Assembly: GCA_023053685.1 (NCBI GenBank)
Contig: JALIGW010000005.1
Span: 28,012,501-28,076,500 of the forward strand
Source: Diadophis punctatus similis
Taxonomy: Eukaryota > Chordata > Lepidosauria > Squamata > Dipsadidae
Direction of reading: 5' to 3'
DNA: 64,000 bases
Shown: positions 11,867-24,422 of the stretch, in pieces
Position numbering within the stretch: position 1 is the first letter of the stretch
Layout of the letters: each line of letters opens with the position of its first letter
Program-made: the position numbers and the translations under genes
Notes under the pieces: generated by a model
The model's input: only the letters and a program-made list of their open reading frames with translations
Database searches by the model: none
What the model was told of the DNA's origin: nothing

Positions 11867-12754
11867 TTCAACCTATCAAGCAATGAATAGCAATGAATAA
11901 AACTCTAATAAAACTCTGTTTCAGTGAATCACAGCAAAATACCATCTTCAGCGTTAAATAGAGTTAAAATTAGGTGCTCCAGGTTCTAATGTAAGATATT
12001 TCTATGAAAGCATATTGCATCTTAAATGGGAAATAGCTAAAGTAAAATATGTTAATGAATCAAAGAATGATTAAATTGTCAAGATAGCTTGATTTTAAAT
12101 CTGCCAAAAGAAAAATGGATAACTTTTACTTTCAGCCTGCTCTGACTATGCCCACCATGCTGCATATTGGCAAAGATTGTTAACTGCAGAAATAGTTACA
12201 AATACTTTGTAGCTGAATCATCTCAGAAAAAGACAGTTAATATTCTATAAAATAATCTAAATACTAACTAGGTTTTTCCATATTATATTTCATTGCCACA
12301 GGTATTTTAAATAGTAAGGGTGGTTATTGCAAATCATTATAGAACCCCAGTTTATTTGCAGCTAATAAATGCAGATAATCCCTAGTTTCTGCAAAAATGT
12401 TTACAGCATGTTTTTATACACCTTCAGAGTTTGAACAGTTCACCAGCTGACTTAACTTTTTATAGTAACAAAAGCTTAAAAGAGTTTCTTAAATGGTCAT
12501 ATTGGGAATGTCATTGTCATCCTAAAGAGAAACCCACATTTTATATATTTCTAGTTTTCAAAAAAATAAAGAATCTTCAGTATCTGGAGCACTGCAAGTT
12601 TTTGATTTTGCTTTAAGAGCCAGATACAAATCCTGGTTGGCAATGAAGCTCAGAGTCAGTCTTAGTAATTATTTCTTATACTTTTGTTAGGATAAAACTT
12701 GAGAAAAACAACCATATAGGTCTCCTTGGTATGGATAGTTCATAGAACATAGAA

Positions 12755-13438
12755 AAATGCTTTCTGCGCCAACTTGGAAAGCTCAAACTGGCCAAAGAGC
12801 TGCTGATTCAGTTCTACAGAGGAATTATGGAGTCTGTCATATGGACCTCTATAACTCTCTGCAACCAAACAAGACAGACAGACAGACTTCAACGGATAAT
12901 TAGAACTGCAGAAAAAACAATTGCTACCAACCTGCCTTCCATTGGAGGACCTGTATACGACACGAGTCAAAAAAAAGGGCTGTGAAAATATCTACAGATC
13001 CCTCACATCCTGGACATAAATTGTTTCAACACCTATACTCAAAACGACACTATAGGGCACTGCACACCAGAACAACTAGACACAAGGACAGTTTTTCCCC
13101 GAATGCCATCACACTGCTAAACAACTAATTCCCACAACACTGTCAAATTATTTAATAAGGCTGTATTATTATTCTCATCTTTCCTATTACCTATCTCCTC
13201 CCACTTATGACTATACCCTTGTTGCTTGTATCTATACCATTTATATTTTGTTTCCTAGTATAATTTGATTGCTTATTTAGTAACTATAACTATCACTAAG
13301 TGTTGTATCTTAGCATTCTTGATGAATGTATTTTTTTATTTTATGTACACTGAGAGCATATGCACCAAAGACAAATTCCTTGTATGTCCAATCACACTTG
13401 GCCAATAAAGAATCCTATCCTATCCTATCCTATCCTAA
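12755..13438 (+). mobile_element. CR1-L3/Rex-type LINE 3' end with CCTAT tail
   Basis: Translation gives a decayed pol C-terminus (FLRQLGKLKLAKELLIQFYR, LQRIIRTAEKTI). A T-rich 3' UTR follows, ending CACTTGGCCAATAAAGAATC and then (CCTAT)n at about 13413-13438. Snake CR1-L3 (Snake1) elements are known to end this way and to seed pentanucleotide microsatellites. Stops and a frame break at about 12966 make it dead, and it is 5'-truncated. Confidence 0.75.
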
Positions 13439-13562
13439 TATAGTTGGAAGGAACCTCAGAGGTCTTCTAGTCCAACCCCCATATCATTTCAGACAAATGG
13501 TTGTCCAGTCTCTTTGAAATCCTCCAGTGAAAGAGCACCCACAACTTATGAAGGCAAGCTAT
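13439..13562 (-). mobile_element. CR1 LINE 3' fragment
   Basis: TTGGAAGGAACCTCAGAGGT, CTAGTCCAACCCCC and TTTCAGACAAATGGTTGTCC match the widely conserved amniote CR1 3' region read on the reverse strand. A sister copy lies at 58500-58621. It abuts the preceding LINE microsatellite. Confidence 0.75.
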
Positions 13563-13985
13563 TCCATTGGAAAGTTCTCCTTAGTCAGTGTATTTTTCAA
13601 AGAGCATAGAATCTTTATGATTGATCCATGAACGCTCAGTATTAAGATGATTATTGCAAACATTGTCATCAGTGCTCTATAAATACTGCAGCATAGAATA
13701 AACATTTGGTTACTATATACTTTGTATACGAGACTGCAGAAAAATTCAAATCCAAGAATGTTATTGTGTTTCTTAGTGGTGGACAAAACAGTTCATATTT
13801 GAAATATTTTTTGCTTAAAACACTTTGTTCCAAGTTCAAAACAGTTCTGATTATCCTGGAAGTGTTCTGAGCTTCAAACACTAGTTGCAAGTTCAAAATG
13901 AGACTGCTTTGAACTGGAAAGAGATTTGGAATATGTGAATTTTCTCTCACGAATGAAGGCGAATATACGTGTCCCAGGATAATGT

Positions 13986-14143
13986 TGCAGGATCCAATCT
14001 GGATCAGTCGCCGGGACCAGAGGTTTTGTCTTCCGAGCTTTTGGATTCATGCTGGAGCCCATCTTCAGGGAACTTCTCTCGAGTCCAAAAGCTCGGAAGA
14101 CAAAACCTCTGGTCCGGGTGACTGACCCAGATTGGATCCTGCA
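13986..14143. repeat. Inverted repeat, about 62-bp arms
   Basis: The left arm 13986-14047 (TGCAGGATCCAATCTGGATC, then AGAGGTTTTGTCTTCCGAGC) is complementary to the right arm 14080-14143, with a spacer of about 32 bases. The arms differ at a few positions. No target duplication was found. It looks like a foldback mobile fragment. Confidence 0.75.
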
Positions 14144-14149
14144 TTTTTT

Positions 14150-17100
14150 CTTCCTTTGTATGCCCAAACTAAGGTATGGCTGGAAAGTAGTAATCCTTTC
14201 CCTCACTGGTATTCTTTTCTAGTAATTAAATTGGAGCTTTGGCAAGTGCATATTTTCCTGCTAGGTAGATGTATAATTGTTTTCAAAATTACAGGAAACA
14301 TTATCTATTCCAACTACCAGCCTACCAGCCAGTTACTAATACAAAAAAGATATCATAGAAATAGAAGGTTTCCTGTTTTTTTTTAAATAGAATTGGCATT
14401 TTGGAGCTGAATTGCAGAAGCTGGTCTGTATGAGTTGAGTTCCATTAGGAAGCAAGCATGCAAGCAAGCAAACATGTATCTTGAAAGGAGATGACATGGA
14501 ATGGAATGGAATGGTGAAAAGCAAGACCTGAGATATTGAGGGCCTAAGAAGGCAGCTGACAGGAGCCTGAAGAAAAGTTAATAATTCACCAGTCTGAAAT
14601 AGATATTTTAAAAAAGTGGAGTATTGGTCAAGAGCTGGCAAGCTAAAAGATTGTATAAATTGACAAAGTGAAGCGATTTAGAGCAACTAATGTCATTTCA
14701 TCAGCACCAGAAGATGTAATAGTTTGATTCAGTACACAAAGCTACAGAAATCTTAACTCAGGCCTGTAAATAAGAGAATTGGAAAGACCTGGGGAGCAAG
14801 TACTAGAATAAATTAAGCATAAAAATAGGAATTGATTAGATTTAAGTGAAACTCAGAGTCAGCTTCTGTTCCTATTAAGCTATAAATAAGCCCTCCAGGA
14901 ATGAAACATCATTCCCACTCATTGTCCTGCTTCCCTCCTGAAACTCTGACAATGTCCACAGTGTCTGGAAGAAAGTCAAACCACTTCTAATAAGTTCAGA
15001 ATAAGCAATTTCAGCTCAGACAGGTTCAGATTTTAAAATTTTGAATGTTACTAAATTGTTTATCAATTTTGAATGTTATTAAATTGTTTCTATCATAATA
15101 TGAGAAAGTGGATTGCCAATAAATTAATAGCAGCTTTTGTTAGCTATGGATGTTTCAACTGGGTTAGCTAATTAGTATTTAACCACTAGTAGTTGTTTGT
15201 CCTTTAGGTGTTTTCAAGGGAAAAATATTAACTTTTTAAATACTGTATTTGTTAATAATCACATTATAAAAATCAGTTATTCAAACCAAATATGTTGTAC
15301 ATTTAATCATAAAATTGAAGGATATTTTTAATGAAATCATAAAGATCTTAAATGCATTAATTCCTTCTAAAGCTCACCAAAATGTACCCAAAAGATTGGG
15401 TCTAGAATTAATTATGCTCAGTGGATCTATTAAATTTAGTGAGACACAATCAACAAAATCACTACACTCCGTTGATTTCAGTGAAATAAATTGAAATAAG
15501 ACAGTGAATTTACTAGCCATCATCTTTGCTGAACGATAGGGAGTATGCATAATTCTTGCTTTTTCTAATGTAATGTTAATACTTCTGTAATCAATTTAAC
15601 ACTACTTCCTGTGTTAAATATAATTTTGAAAAGTTAATGTAGTCCATACAATGAGGTTTGAAGGGGGAAAGAGAAATTCAGTTTTTCCTAAGTATCCAAA
15701 GAAAATCCTACGCATCCACATGAGTCTGAGGGAAGATGGAAAGAGAGAAGTAGGTCAGCATTTTTAGAAAGGAATTAAATTTCATCATCTCTGAGAAGCT
15801 CAAAATAAGCAAAACAAGACAAACCCCAATTCTTGTTCTTAATCATTTAGATGTAACTGGCATATATAATACATCATGTATGTTTTTAGTATACAAAATG
15901 CAGAAATTATACTGTACTGAATTCTAAGTCATTGCAACTGGAAAAATAATGATGGGTTCACTTACTGGTGAACTTGCCAGATGTTATTCCACAAGCTGAT
16001 TTACAATTCTTAAAACCACATGTGGTAACACAATCTTATTTCAAGTAAAACATTTATTCTGCCCACTTAACAATCCCATTTACAATTTGGTCTTTATTTT
16101 CCTCTACAATACAGGACTCAAGGACCCAACATTCAACAAATTAAGTTGCATAGGATGTGGCCTTTCTATTTTAATATTTCTCACTTGCAGTTTGCTTTCC
16201 AAGAAATACCAAAAGTGGCTTTAAAAAAACAGACATAATCAATTACATTAGAAACTATTCCTAATCAATTTAAACAAATTCTAATCAATTACATTAAAAA
16301 CAATGGATTTAGACTTTGGATTTAGCCAACATCATTCTGAACTTACCAAATGTAGCAACTTCCCATGGTGAAAGATTTCCTTTTAAGGTTACATTTATGA
16401 GATAATAGAAAATATTAAAAATGCATGAATGTAAAAATAACTTAAAATTTTCTTTTTTAAATGTCAATTTTTAATTAAATATTGGTAATGGGTTTATAGG
16501 ATTTTACCTTGTTAGATGTAAATCTTTGACCAAAAAAAGGCTTTGGGTATGAATTCTTACTGTGTTTTGCTACAGGGCACCATGTTTTGACTCATTCTTT
16601 TTTCTGAGGTTTTCCAGGAAGATTCATGCTATACTATATAAAGAGTCCATTTTAAAGTCCAAAGCTTTACAAAATATTTAGAATAAGAAGTTATTCTCAG
16701 TTTACAGATATAAAACACGGATGGATCTTCACTGGCCAAGTGCCATTATGCATGAGTTCATAGTGTTTATACTTCAGTTCAGCTGTTTTTAAATCTGTAA
16801 GCACTTACATGGGAGTAAGCCCAGTTGAATTCTTTAAGATTTATTTGTAAGTACAGGAATCAGTCTTAGAAGTACAGGCTGCATGTTACCAAGTAGATTA
16901 TGAATTCTTTCAAGAACAAGCCAAGCACAAGAGAATCACTGTCCATGTGCTGTTGAGTTTGATGATAAATATCTCCTTTGTTCTTTATAAAATATAATTT
17001 ATCCAGAAAATGCAGCAAAACCCACTTTTGCAGGCAAGCAATTTAGCAAATTTATCTATCTATCTACAATTATATCCACTACCTATCCAATCCTGCAGGA

Positions 17101-17400
17101 TGCCCGGTGCTCTAAATATAGTGCATGGTGATTGTAAAGATTCCCCCCCCCTTTTTTTTTGATACAGTGTAGAGATCTTGCAACTAACTTATTTTGCAAT
17201 ACGGTCCCTTCCCAAAGTAAAGGAACCTGAAAAATAATTTGATTAGCTTATATAATTTTTACAACATGAATTTGTTGAGATGAACAACTTGCTCAAACTG
17301 AGTTATAATTAAAGCTCCGGCTACTGGAAAAAGATTTAAAAAAAATAAACAGCAGTATGTCTAAGATGAGCATTTGTTATTTGCAAGAATTCTGTAAGAC
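14150..17400. other. Intergenic, no gene or element recognised
   Basis: AT-rich unique-looking sequence. Short open frames on both strands near 14132-14641 have no domain. A C8T9 tract sits at about 17144-17160. Confidence 0.55.
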
Positions 17401-17410
17401 AGCGTTGGAA

Positions 17411-17800
17411 TATTTATTTATGTATTCAAATTCTATAGCCACCCATCTCAATTAATGACTCTGTAAGGCTTACAATTCCAAAGGTAAAAAAAACAAAATA
17501 ATAAAAAGCATTTTAAAAACAGTAAAAGTATCCAAAATAAAAATACACAACAGCCGAGGTACTTGACCAGTTAAGAGTAAAGCCAAGAAATGGGGTTCTT
17601 AACACCTCAGGCTTGGGAACACAGCCAGGTTTTTAAAGCTTACGAAAGGGCAACAGGATTGGGGCCATTCTAATCTCAAGTGGAGGATATTCCACAAAAC
17701 GGGCTACTGCAGAAAAGGTCCATCTTCTATTCCCTGCCAGTTGAAGGGATCTGTAGATTGGGTGGTAGAGACTCAGGAGTGGGGGGTCCCTCAGGTAGTC
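17411..17800 (-). mobile_element. Decayed L2-like LINE 3' fragment
   Basis: The sequence starts with a TATTTATTTATG tail and a CCACCCATCTC-type motif. It continues with the reverse complement of an L2-like ORF2 end (GATATTCCACAAAACGGGC resembles the FWNQLP-region pattern). It is more decayed than the copy at 37903-38555. Confidence 0.45.
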
Positions 17801-18462
17801 ACTGAGTTATTAATATGGAATATTAATACCTCAGTGGCTTTAAACCATTTCATGTGAACAATGGAGTGGTTCTGGAAAATAGTGGAATACCAAGTCCTGG
17901 GAAATGAACCGAGAAGAGTGCACTAAGCAGAATGTGGAGGCACCCAATAAGGAACACACATACCCAGAATGGAACTTGGATTTAGCTATGTAACTCAAGG
18001 ATTCACAGATACAAATACACAGAGTATGGAGAAGAAATAAGTCTAAATCTAATGGGACAACTCACGAGTGGAATGCAAACACTGAAAGGTATAGCTAATT
18101 CCTCAAGTGAAAATGAATGCTGAGAAAACTTTATCCAACATATCCAACAGCTTGAATAAGGTTACTGACGAAACCTTTTTTTAAAATATAAATCTATTGT
18201 CTGAATTGTTCCAATTGTGATTGCTAAATGAGGACTACCTGTAAAAGTTTCTGAATATTTGCTTTGAGGTCATCAACCAGGCTCTGTGACTAGTTTTATT
18301 TATATTGGTTGGGGGAAAATTCTAGCCCTGAATGCCTGCTTTTTGGGATAATTCAGAGCTCTAATCTCCCTTCTGTCCCATTTAATATTTATATGAAATG
18401 GTTGAGTGAGGGCACTCATCAACACAAGGTTAGATATGACAGTATGCTGATGATACTCCCAT

Positions 18463-18665
18463 TATAGCAATAGCACTTAGACTTCTATACCGCTTCATAG
18501 TGCTTTACAGCCCTCTCTAAGCAGTTTACAGAGTTCAGCATATTGCCCCCAACAATCTGGGTCCTCATTTTACCAACCTCAGAAGGATGGAAGGCTGAGT
18601 CAACCTTGAGCTGGTGAGATTTGAACTGCTGAACTGTAGTGCTGCTTTTAACCACTGTGCCACCC
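18463..18665 (-). mobile_element. tRNA-derived SINE (family A)
   Basis: Runs from tail TATAGCAATAGCACTTAGAC to head CACTGTGCCACCC. The ACCTCAGAAGGATGGAAGGC and TTTGAACTGCTGAAC (B box complement) blocks are clear. The reverse open frame 18485-18682 is SINE read-through. Confidence 0.87.
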
Positions 18666-19211
18666 AAATTATACAGTGTCACCCAAATTATTTCACTGAG
18701 TTCTCCCCCCCCACCCCCAATCTCTGAAGGCTATGTGGATCTGGATGGGGAAGTAAAGGCTTTGGCTCCTCTCTGGCAAATGGAGAGCCTCTGGAGATCT
18801 GGAAACTCAGGGAAAGATATTGTATCTTTGGAGGGGTTTTTTTTTAATTAGTTTTTTTAAAGTTTTAACTTCTAGTCCAGATAAACTAAGGAAATTAGAA
18901 TTATATGATTTGAAACTTTTAAAACTGAAGCCAACGCAATCCAGGTTTCTCCATCTTTTCCCCTCTCTTTGCTGAATTGGTTTGGCACTCAGTCAGTTGC
19001 CTTGGCCCTCTTTCAGAGGTGGATCACAGGAACACTTCCTGCCCCTTCACAAGAATTTTGATTCAAAGCCTATATCAGCAAACTGAAGCTTGTCAGAGCA
19101 TCTGAAAAATTAAATACAAATTTGATTTGTGTGTCTGTGTGGTTGCTTCTATTCTGCTTGCATCATATTGTGTGGTTTTCAGGATTATCGGTAAAATGTA
19201 TCTCTTAAATA

Positions 19212-19423
19212 CAGGGGTGGGTTCTGATTTTCTTTGCTGCTGGTTTGCTTCTTGACGCGTGCATGTGCAGAAGCAAAACTCAAGATGGCGGCACCTATGG
19301 CATGCCGAGAGAGCCAGTTCGGGGATATGGCAGGCCTGGGTCGCTGCCAGTTCTAGCGACCCAGGTCATCAAGTTACTACTGGTTCCATAGAACCGGTCC
19401 AAACCGGGAGGAACCCACCTCTG
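19212..19423. mobile_element. hAT-type MITE, TSD TTAAATA
   Basis: A 212-bp element begins CAGGGGTGGGTTCTG and ends GAACCCACCTCTG, flanked by CTTAAATA (19204-19211) and GTTAAATA (19424-19431), 7 of 8 identical. The interior has AAACCGGGAGGAACC and ATGGCGGC blocks shared with copies at 28319 and 58622. The open frame at 19259-19471 is within it. Confidence 0.85.
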
Positions 19424-19855
19424 GTTAAATATGTCCATGAAGACGTTGCATATTACCTTTTAAATATATAAATAAAATTTGTAACTTATGAATAAACTAT
19501 TCTGGTACAAAACACTTTTTGTTAGTTATTTTAAATGTAAAATAAACATTATTCTTGACATACACCTGTTGTAGGTATCACCGATCTTTGGCAAAGCTTC
19601 TTTCCTTCAACTGTCCATACATTATTTTTACCAACTATGGAATTGCATTTGTTGCCACAAAGAAATAGTATACAGTCAACTTGTAAGTTTAAACAAGCAA
19701 ACAAGCCATAAAAGGCTATACAATATTCTTGTTTTTTCTTTCTAGCATTAAAACATATCAATTGACTTTGTATTTTAGTAAATCACCAGTTCTTTTTTTT
19801 TGTCTCATAAGCACCTTTTACACTTCCTTACAGTAAAATATAATTTAACCTTCAC

Positions 19856-19932
19856 TACAGGTAGTCTTCCACTTACAGCCACAATTGACTCCAAAATTTC
19901 TGTTCTGTGGTCTAAGTCAAGGACTACCTGTA
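19856..19932. repeat. Minimal 77-bp copy of TIR-MITE (both termini)
   Basis: It starts TACAGGTAGTCTTCCACTTA and ends TAAGTCAAGGACTACCTGTA, the two inverted ends of the same family as 34510-34899, with only about 37 bases between them. The full-length copy is about 390 bp, so this is an internally deleted derivative able to form a hairpin. Confidence 0.75.
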
Positions 19933-20713
19933 TTCCTAACTCTTCAATAACTCGAGTCGGAAGTTCCAGTATAATACAATACTTCAACTATTCAAATATT
20001 CTTGAACATTCCAATATTACAGTTCATTTATGTAGCTCAACATTCTCAAGGAGAAGAACTATCCCAATTCTTCAAGATCTGCCAGAAAAGAGTATAAATG
20101 CCATCAGTTTCAGGATTTATTCAGATATGCAAGAAAGGTTCAAAAGGATTGCTCAAGGATAATATAGCATGGGATTCCAACATAATGAAAATTATTGCCA
20201 ACCACGCAAATGATCTCCAATCACTATGCTGTTCAGTATTTTCACTGTGACTACAGTAGTTTTGTACTATTAAAACAGTGCCAAAAAGAAAATTGTGCTT
20301 GTCCTTGCTGTTGGTTCTTTCAGTTTGTTTTATGTAGGTTCTTACTGTCATAAATTCTTTTGTTTCTCACTAAAATTCTTTTAATAGACCTTTTGTAGGA
20401 ATGTTCTCATAGTTTCCTTTATGTTGTATGTTCACACACTGATTACATGCCAAGTTAAGTTCCAGTTAAAAAGAGAAGTCAACATAGGTTTTAAAAAGAG
20501 TAATCTTTGTATATTTAGTGCAAAATCTTGAGAATAACATTCAGTATTTTCTATACAAACATAGGAAGTGCCTTTTAATTGAAACATGTAATCCATTTAA
20601 CGGAAAGATTACATTTTATTTGCCATGGCATTTACATAGTTTGGTCTGCAATCATAAATGGCACAATGTACAAGAAATAAATAAAGAAAAAATAATCATC
20701 TGATCATTATACC

Positions 20714-21710
20714 TACCATATTTTTCGGAGTATAAGATGCACCGGATATAAGACGCACCTTAGTTTTGGGGGAGGAAAACAAGGAAAAAATGCCTCTGCC
20801 TCCCAGCAATTTGGCAAACAGCAAATAGCAAATAGCACAGATGATATACACTGTTTGCTGTGTATTTCTGTGCATGTGTGCCTGACCCATAGAAATAGCA
20901 AAGAATTGGAGAAATGTACATTATGCCAGAAAGGTTTCTTAAATGTAGTCACACTAACTCCTCCCAATTATTTAAATAGCTCTACTCCAAGGTAAGTCAG
21001 GATTTAACTCTAATACTAAACAGGACACTGTTACATTTCAGACTATACTTGTACAGAGCTGTTAAAATTAATTAAAATTTCTGGAAGTATACATTATTCT
21101 CTATTATTTAAAAGAAGACACAATAGCACTGGGCCTCTTCAGAGCAAGCATTTATTTTAAAAAGCTTCATTTTGTTAAGTTGTCTAGATTACAGGGGTCT
21201 CCAACCTTGGCAACTTTAAGACTTGTGGACTTCAACTCCCAGAATTCCACAGCCAGCAAAGCTAACAAAGCTGGCTGTGGAATTTTGAGAGTTGAAGTCC
21301 ACAAGTCTTAAAATTGCCAAGGTTGGAGACCCCTGGTCTAGAACAATAATAAAGCAGTCTTTAAAAAATAAGTCTAATAATTTGAACATTCTACAGACAT
21401 TTTTAGTTATTCACTTACCCCCTTGCATCCAGTTCAGCAGAAAATAAAAATCTGTGTGTCTCTCCCAGCTATTTGCCTCTTTGCAGCTAGTTTCAGTTTC
21501 ATTTTAGCAGGTGGCAAATCAGCTGGGGGTTGGGAAGCTGCTAGTGACTTGCTTGGCTTAACAGGCTCTTCCGTTTGCTGCAAACAGGTAAATTGCTGGA
21601 AGACAGAGGCCAAAGGGTGGGCTGGCTGGGTGGGGCTACATTCGGTGTATAAGACGCACCCAAGTTTTCACCCTCTTTTGGGTGCGTCTTATACTCCAAA
21701 AAATATGGTA
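20714..21710. mobile_element. 1-kb TIR element (TIRs of about 28 bp), split by a MITE
   Basis: The left end TACCATATTTTTCGGAGTAT and right end ATACTCCAAAAAATATGGTA are inverted repeats; each continues into a TAAGATGCACC-type motif that recurs nearby (20741-20762, 21641-21690). No transposase frame is visible. The TA at both outer edges would fit a TA target duplication. A foldback MITE (21192-21335) is inserted in the interior. I do not assign a superfamily. Confidence 0.65.
21192..21335. mobile_element. Foldback hAT-like MITE (hairpin)
   Basis: A 144-bp near-perfect palindrome: CAGGGGTCTCCAACCTTGGC at the left and its complement GCCAAGGTTGGAGACCCCTG at the right, with arms of about 65 bp around a short GCAAAGCTAACAAAGC centre. 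The flanks TCTAGATTA and GTCTAGAAC suggest an eroded target duplication. It is nested inside the 20714-21710 element. Confidence 0.85.
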
Positions 21711-23420
21711 TATTTTCTATAATTAAAGTTCTTAATTTTGGGTTCCTCCACCAAGAAGAGACATGCTTCTGAGTACAGACTTCAGGACTACTTGGCCTAT
21801 TTCTTTTTATAGAAATTCTAAACAGTTTTAACAGTTGCTTTCATATCATGGTAAAAAAAATATCTATAAAAATTTGTGAACAATAGGACAGAGAATTTTT
21901 CCTGCTGTATTACTTCATGTATAGAGGGATTGCAATATTTAAATATGGCTGGTGAAAACGGGATATTTTTCTCAATATCTCTCATTTTTCCAAATACTAT
22001 TTCACACTATTAGTACTACTTTGGAAAAAAATGGGCTTTCCCCCAAGGCTGTATTATAATGCTTTCTAGAACTGGCTTTACGCTATGGCAGAGAGGGCAA
22101 TGGCTTGGGGTGCCCAAGTTAGTGGGCACTAATGTTGCCTCTCCTTCTGAATCATTTTAAAAATGAAGATGTCCACATTTGTGGGAGGTGGCACCATCCA
22201 ATGTGGCCTAGCGGTGCCAAATACTTTGAGCTGGTACTGGTGCTATGCACCATCTTGAGTCAGCATAAAACTTTATCACACAAAATTTGTTGCCCCTGTG
22301 CCAATCCTTATCCCCTTTTTGTTGACTCTGATCCCAATCATAACAGTCATCTACTTCCTTTTAAGGCAACGGTGGCAAAGGCTAAAAAAATGTTATATAT
22401 CAGGTTTCCCTTGCAATGCTTTCAGAGAAAGGAAAAAAAGACTGCTGGAAATAAGGGTGGCCTAATGAAGGATAATTAAGCCCCTTTCACTCATGACCTG
22501 GGATAAGATTAATTATGGGAACACAGAAAAAAAAGGTGCTCTCAAGTCCATGTTTGTGTCATAGTTAAGATGAATGTGGGGACCCATTATTCTCCTTGCA
22601 TGACTCCTTAATCTGTATTTTAATTTTTTCAATGATTTGCTTCTGTATGTTCTGCTGGGTTTACAGATTTACAGGAAATGATTGAAGAAATTTGGAAGAA
22701 AATAATGAGTCTGAAGTAGGATGAAGTTGCTTGTCAAGATCTCTCAACATACCCTCCAAGACTCTGCATGTTGCAAAGCCACATGCACTAAAACCATTGT
22801 TTTAAGATAAAAACTTGAATCTTTGTAATATATCCTCTTCCCTAGGGGGAAAAATAAAAATAAGTCGAGGGCACTGACCAATTGGAAGGGATGCTGGAGA
22901 GCAGTCTCACTGTTTTATCCTTTGAAAATGAATATGTGACTGATCGCTACACAATGGCAATTATTAGTAAATCAGGAACAGATATCACATGATCGCACCC
23001 AATGTCTGTCAGCTGTCTGGGAAGTATTTTTAAACATAGTTTAATACTCTTTTCAGAAAACCACTAGACTGACAAAAGCAACTGATAGTGGGTGGCAGTT
23101 GCAAGGTAAGAGTGAGAAGGAGCTCTGGATCCATGGGTTTACCCTTCAATCAAAACCCAGCCCACATTAAGAACAATTAGAGGGGTTTTTTTTGCTAGCA
23201 GAAAAAATCACATTCATTAACTTATTCTACATTAACCAGTTACCAGCCTCTTCGTTCAAGTTGAATAGAGCTTCGAAGTTAGGACAGAGCTGGCAAACTT
23301 TTCTACCAGCTCAAGATCTGAAGGAATGCATCTTATCCAAGCATGAATCAATTGGGAGTGTTGCTATTGTATCAGCCTCTGTGTAGCAACCTCCCTGCCT
23401 GAGTTATTCTCCATTTCAGG
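21711..23420. other. Intergenic, nothing recognised
   Basis: Open frames at 22132-22479 and 23192-23386 have no domain I recognise. The composition is ordinary AT-rich. Part of it could be old LINE sequence flanking the L2 relic that follows. Confidence 0.5.
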
Positions 23421-23565
23421 GTTGGCAATGGAAACCCCCAGGTCCTGGAGGATTTCAATATGCCTTCCTTGGGAGCAGATTATGATGTGGCTCTTCATGT
23501 CTTCCAGGAAAACCATGAACTTATTCCAGGTCATCTAGAGCCAAAACCAGGAATGTGGACACATA

Positions 23566-23685
23566 CAATGTTCCCTGTAATATCAGAAAACGGCGCGTGA
23601 AATGCTGTGCGGAAGTTAGAAACTTCCATGTGGCGTTGTCATTACGTGCGCGGCCGCGCAGCCGCGCAACTTAGAGGAAACAGTG
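23566..23685. mobile_element. hAT-type MITE, nested in L2 relic
   Basis: The left end CAATGTTCCCTGTAA and right end TTAGAGGAAACAGTG are inverted (12 of 15 positions). Flanks are GACACATA (23558-23565) and GTCACATA (23686-23693), 7 of 8 matching. The interior is GC-rich with CGCGGCCGCGCAGCCGCG. LINE reading resumes on the other side. Confidence 0.75.
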
Positions 23686-24346
23686 GTCACATACCTGATC
23701 TAATTTTCTGTTGGAGTAGAAGCAGAGTGGCCTGGAATTGGGGGAGCTTTCTGTGACATCCTTTCTTTCTGGAGTGGGCGGCATACAAATGCAACAAATA
23801 AACAAATAAATAAACAAATAAATAAACAAATAAACAAATAGTCAGTTCATGGCCTGGTAACCCTGGGATTCTCTGGCATTGATCTCCCCTGTGCTACAGG
23901 GAGATAGGACCTCTTAGATTGGTCCATTGCTAGTGACTAATGACAGCTGGAAGGGTTCCAGAGGGAGTTATGGGTTTTTTTTTTGATAGTCTGATGCATA
24001 ATCCAATTGAGTCCTTAGTCGCCGCTTGGAATAAAGGTACATGCAACTTCTCTTTTCCCCATGGATCCTGTTGTTCTGTGCAGTTTATGGAAGAGCTGAG
24101 GAAGATGGGAGATGTCTAGAGCATTGATGAAAGTCAATGAAGCATGAACTTGGCTGAACATGGGTAAGAGTCATTATTAAGGCCACCTTGTGGAATAAGG
24201 ACAGTGAAATGAAATTATTTCTCTATCCTTATTGTGTACACAGATTGCTGTTTGGCTGCCTTGTTTTGGGTGGCCCAACCGAAGCCATTGTGGGCAAAGA
24301 GAAACTTGCAATTCACCTGCAAGACTGGGTGGGGTAATTTTCTTAT

Positions 24347-24422
24347 TGTCTATTGGACAAAATCACTCAAAATTTGTTCCAAATTTTGTCTATTGGACAA
24401 AATCACTCAAAATTTGTTCCAA
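24347..24422 (+). repeat. 40-bp tandem duplication
   Basis: TGTCTATTGGACAAAATCAC begins at 24347 and again at 24387; the 36 bases from each start are identical. This gives an almost exact 1.9-copy tandem repeat, implying a recent event in otherwise old LINE sequence. Confidence 0.9.
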
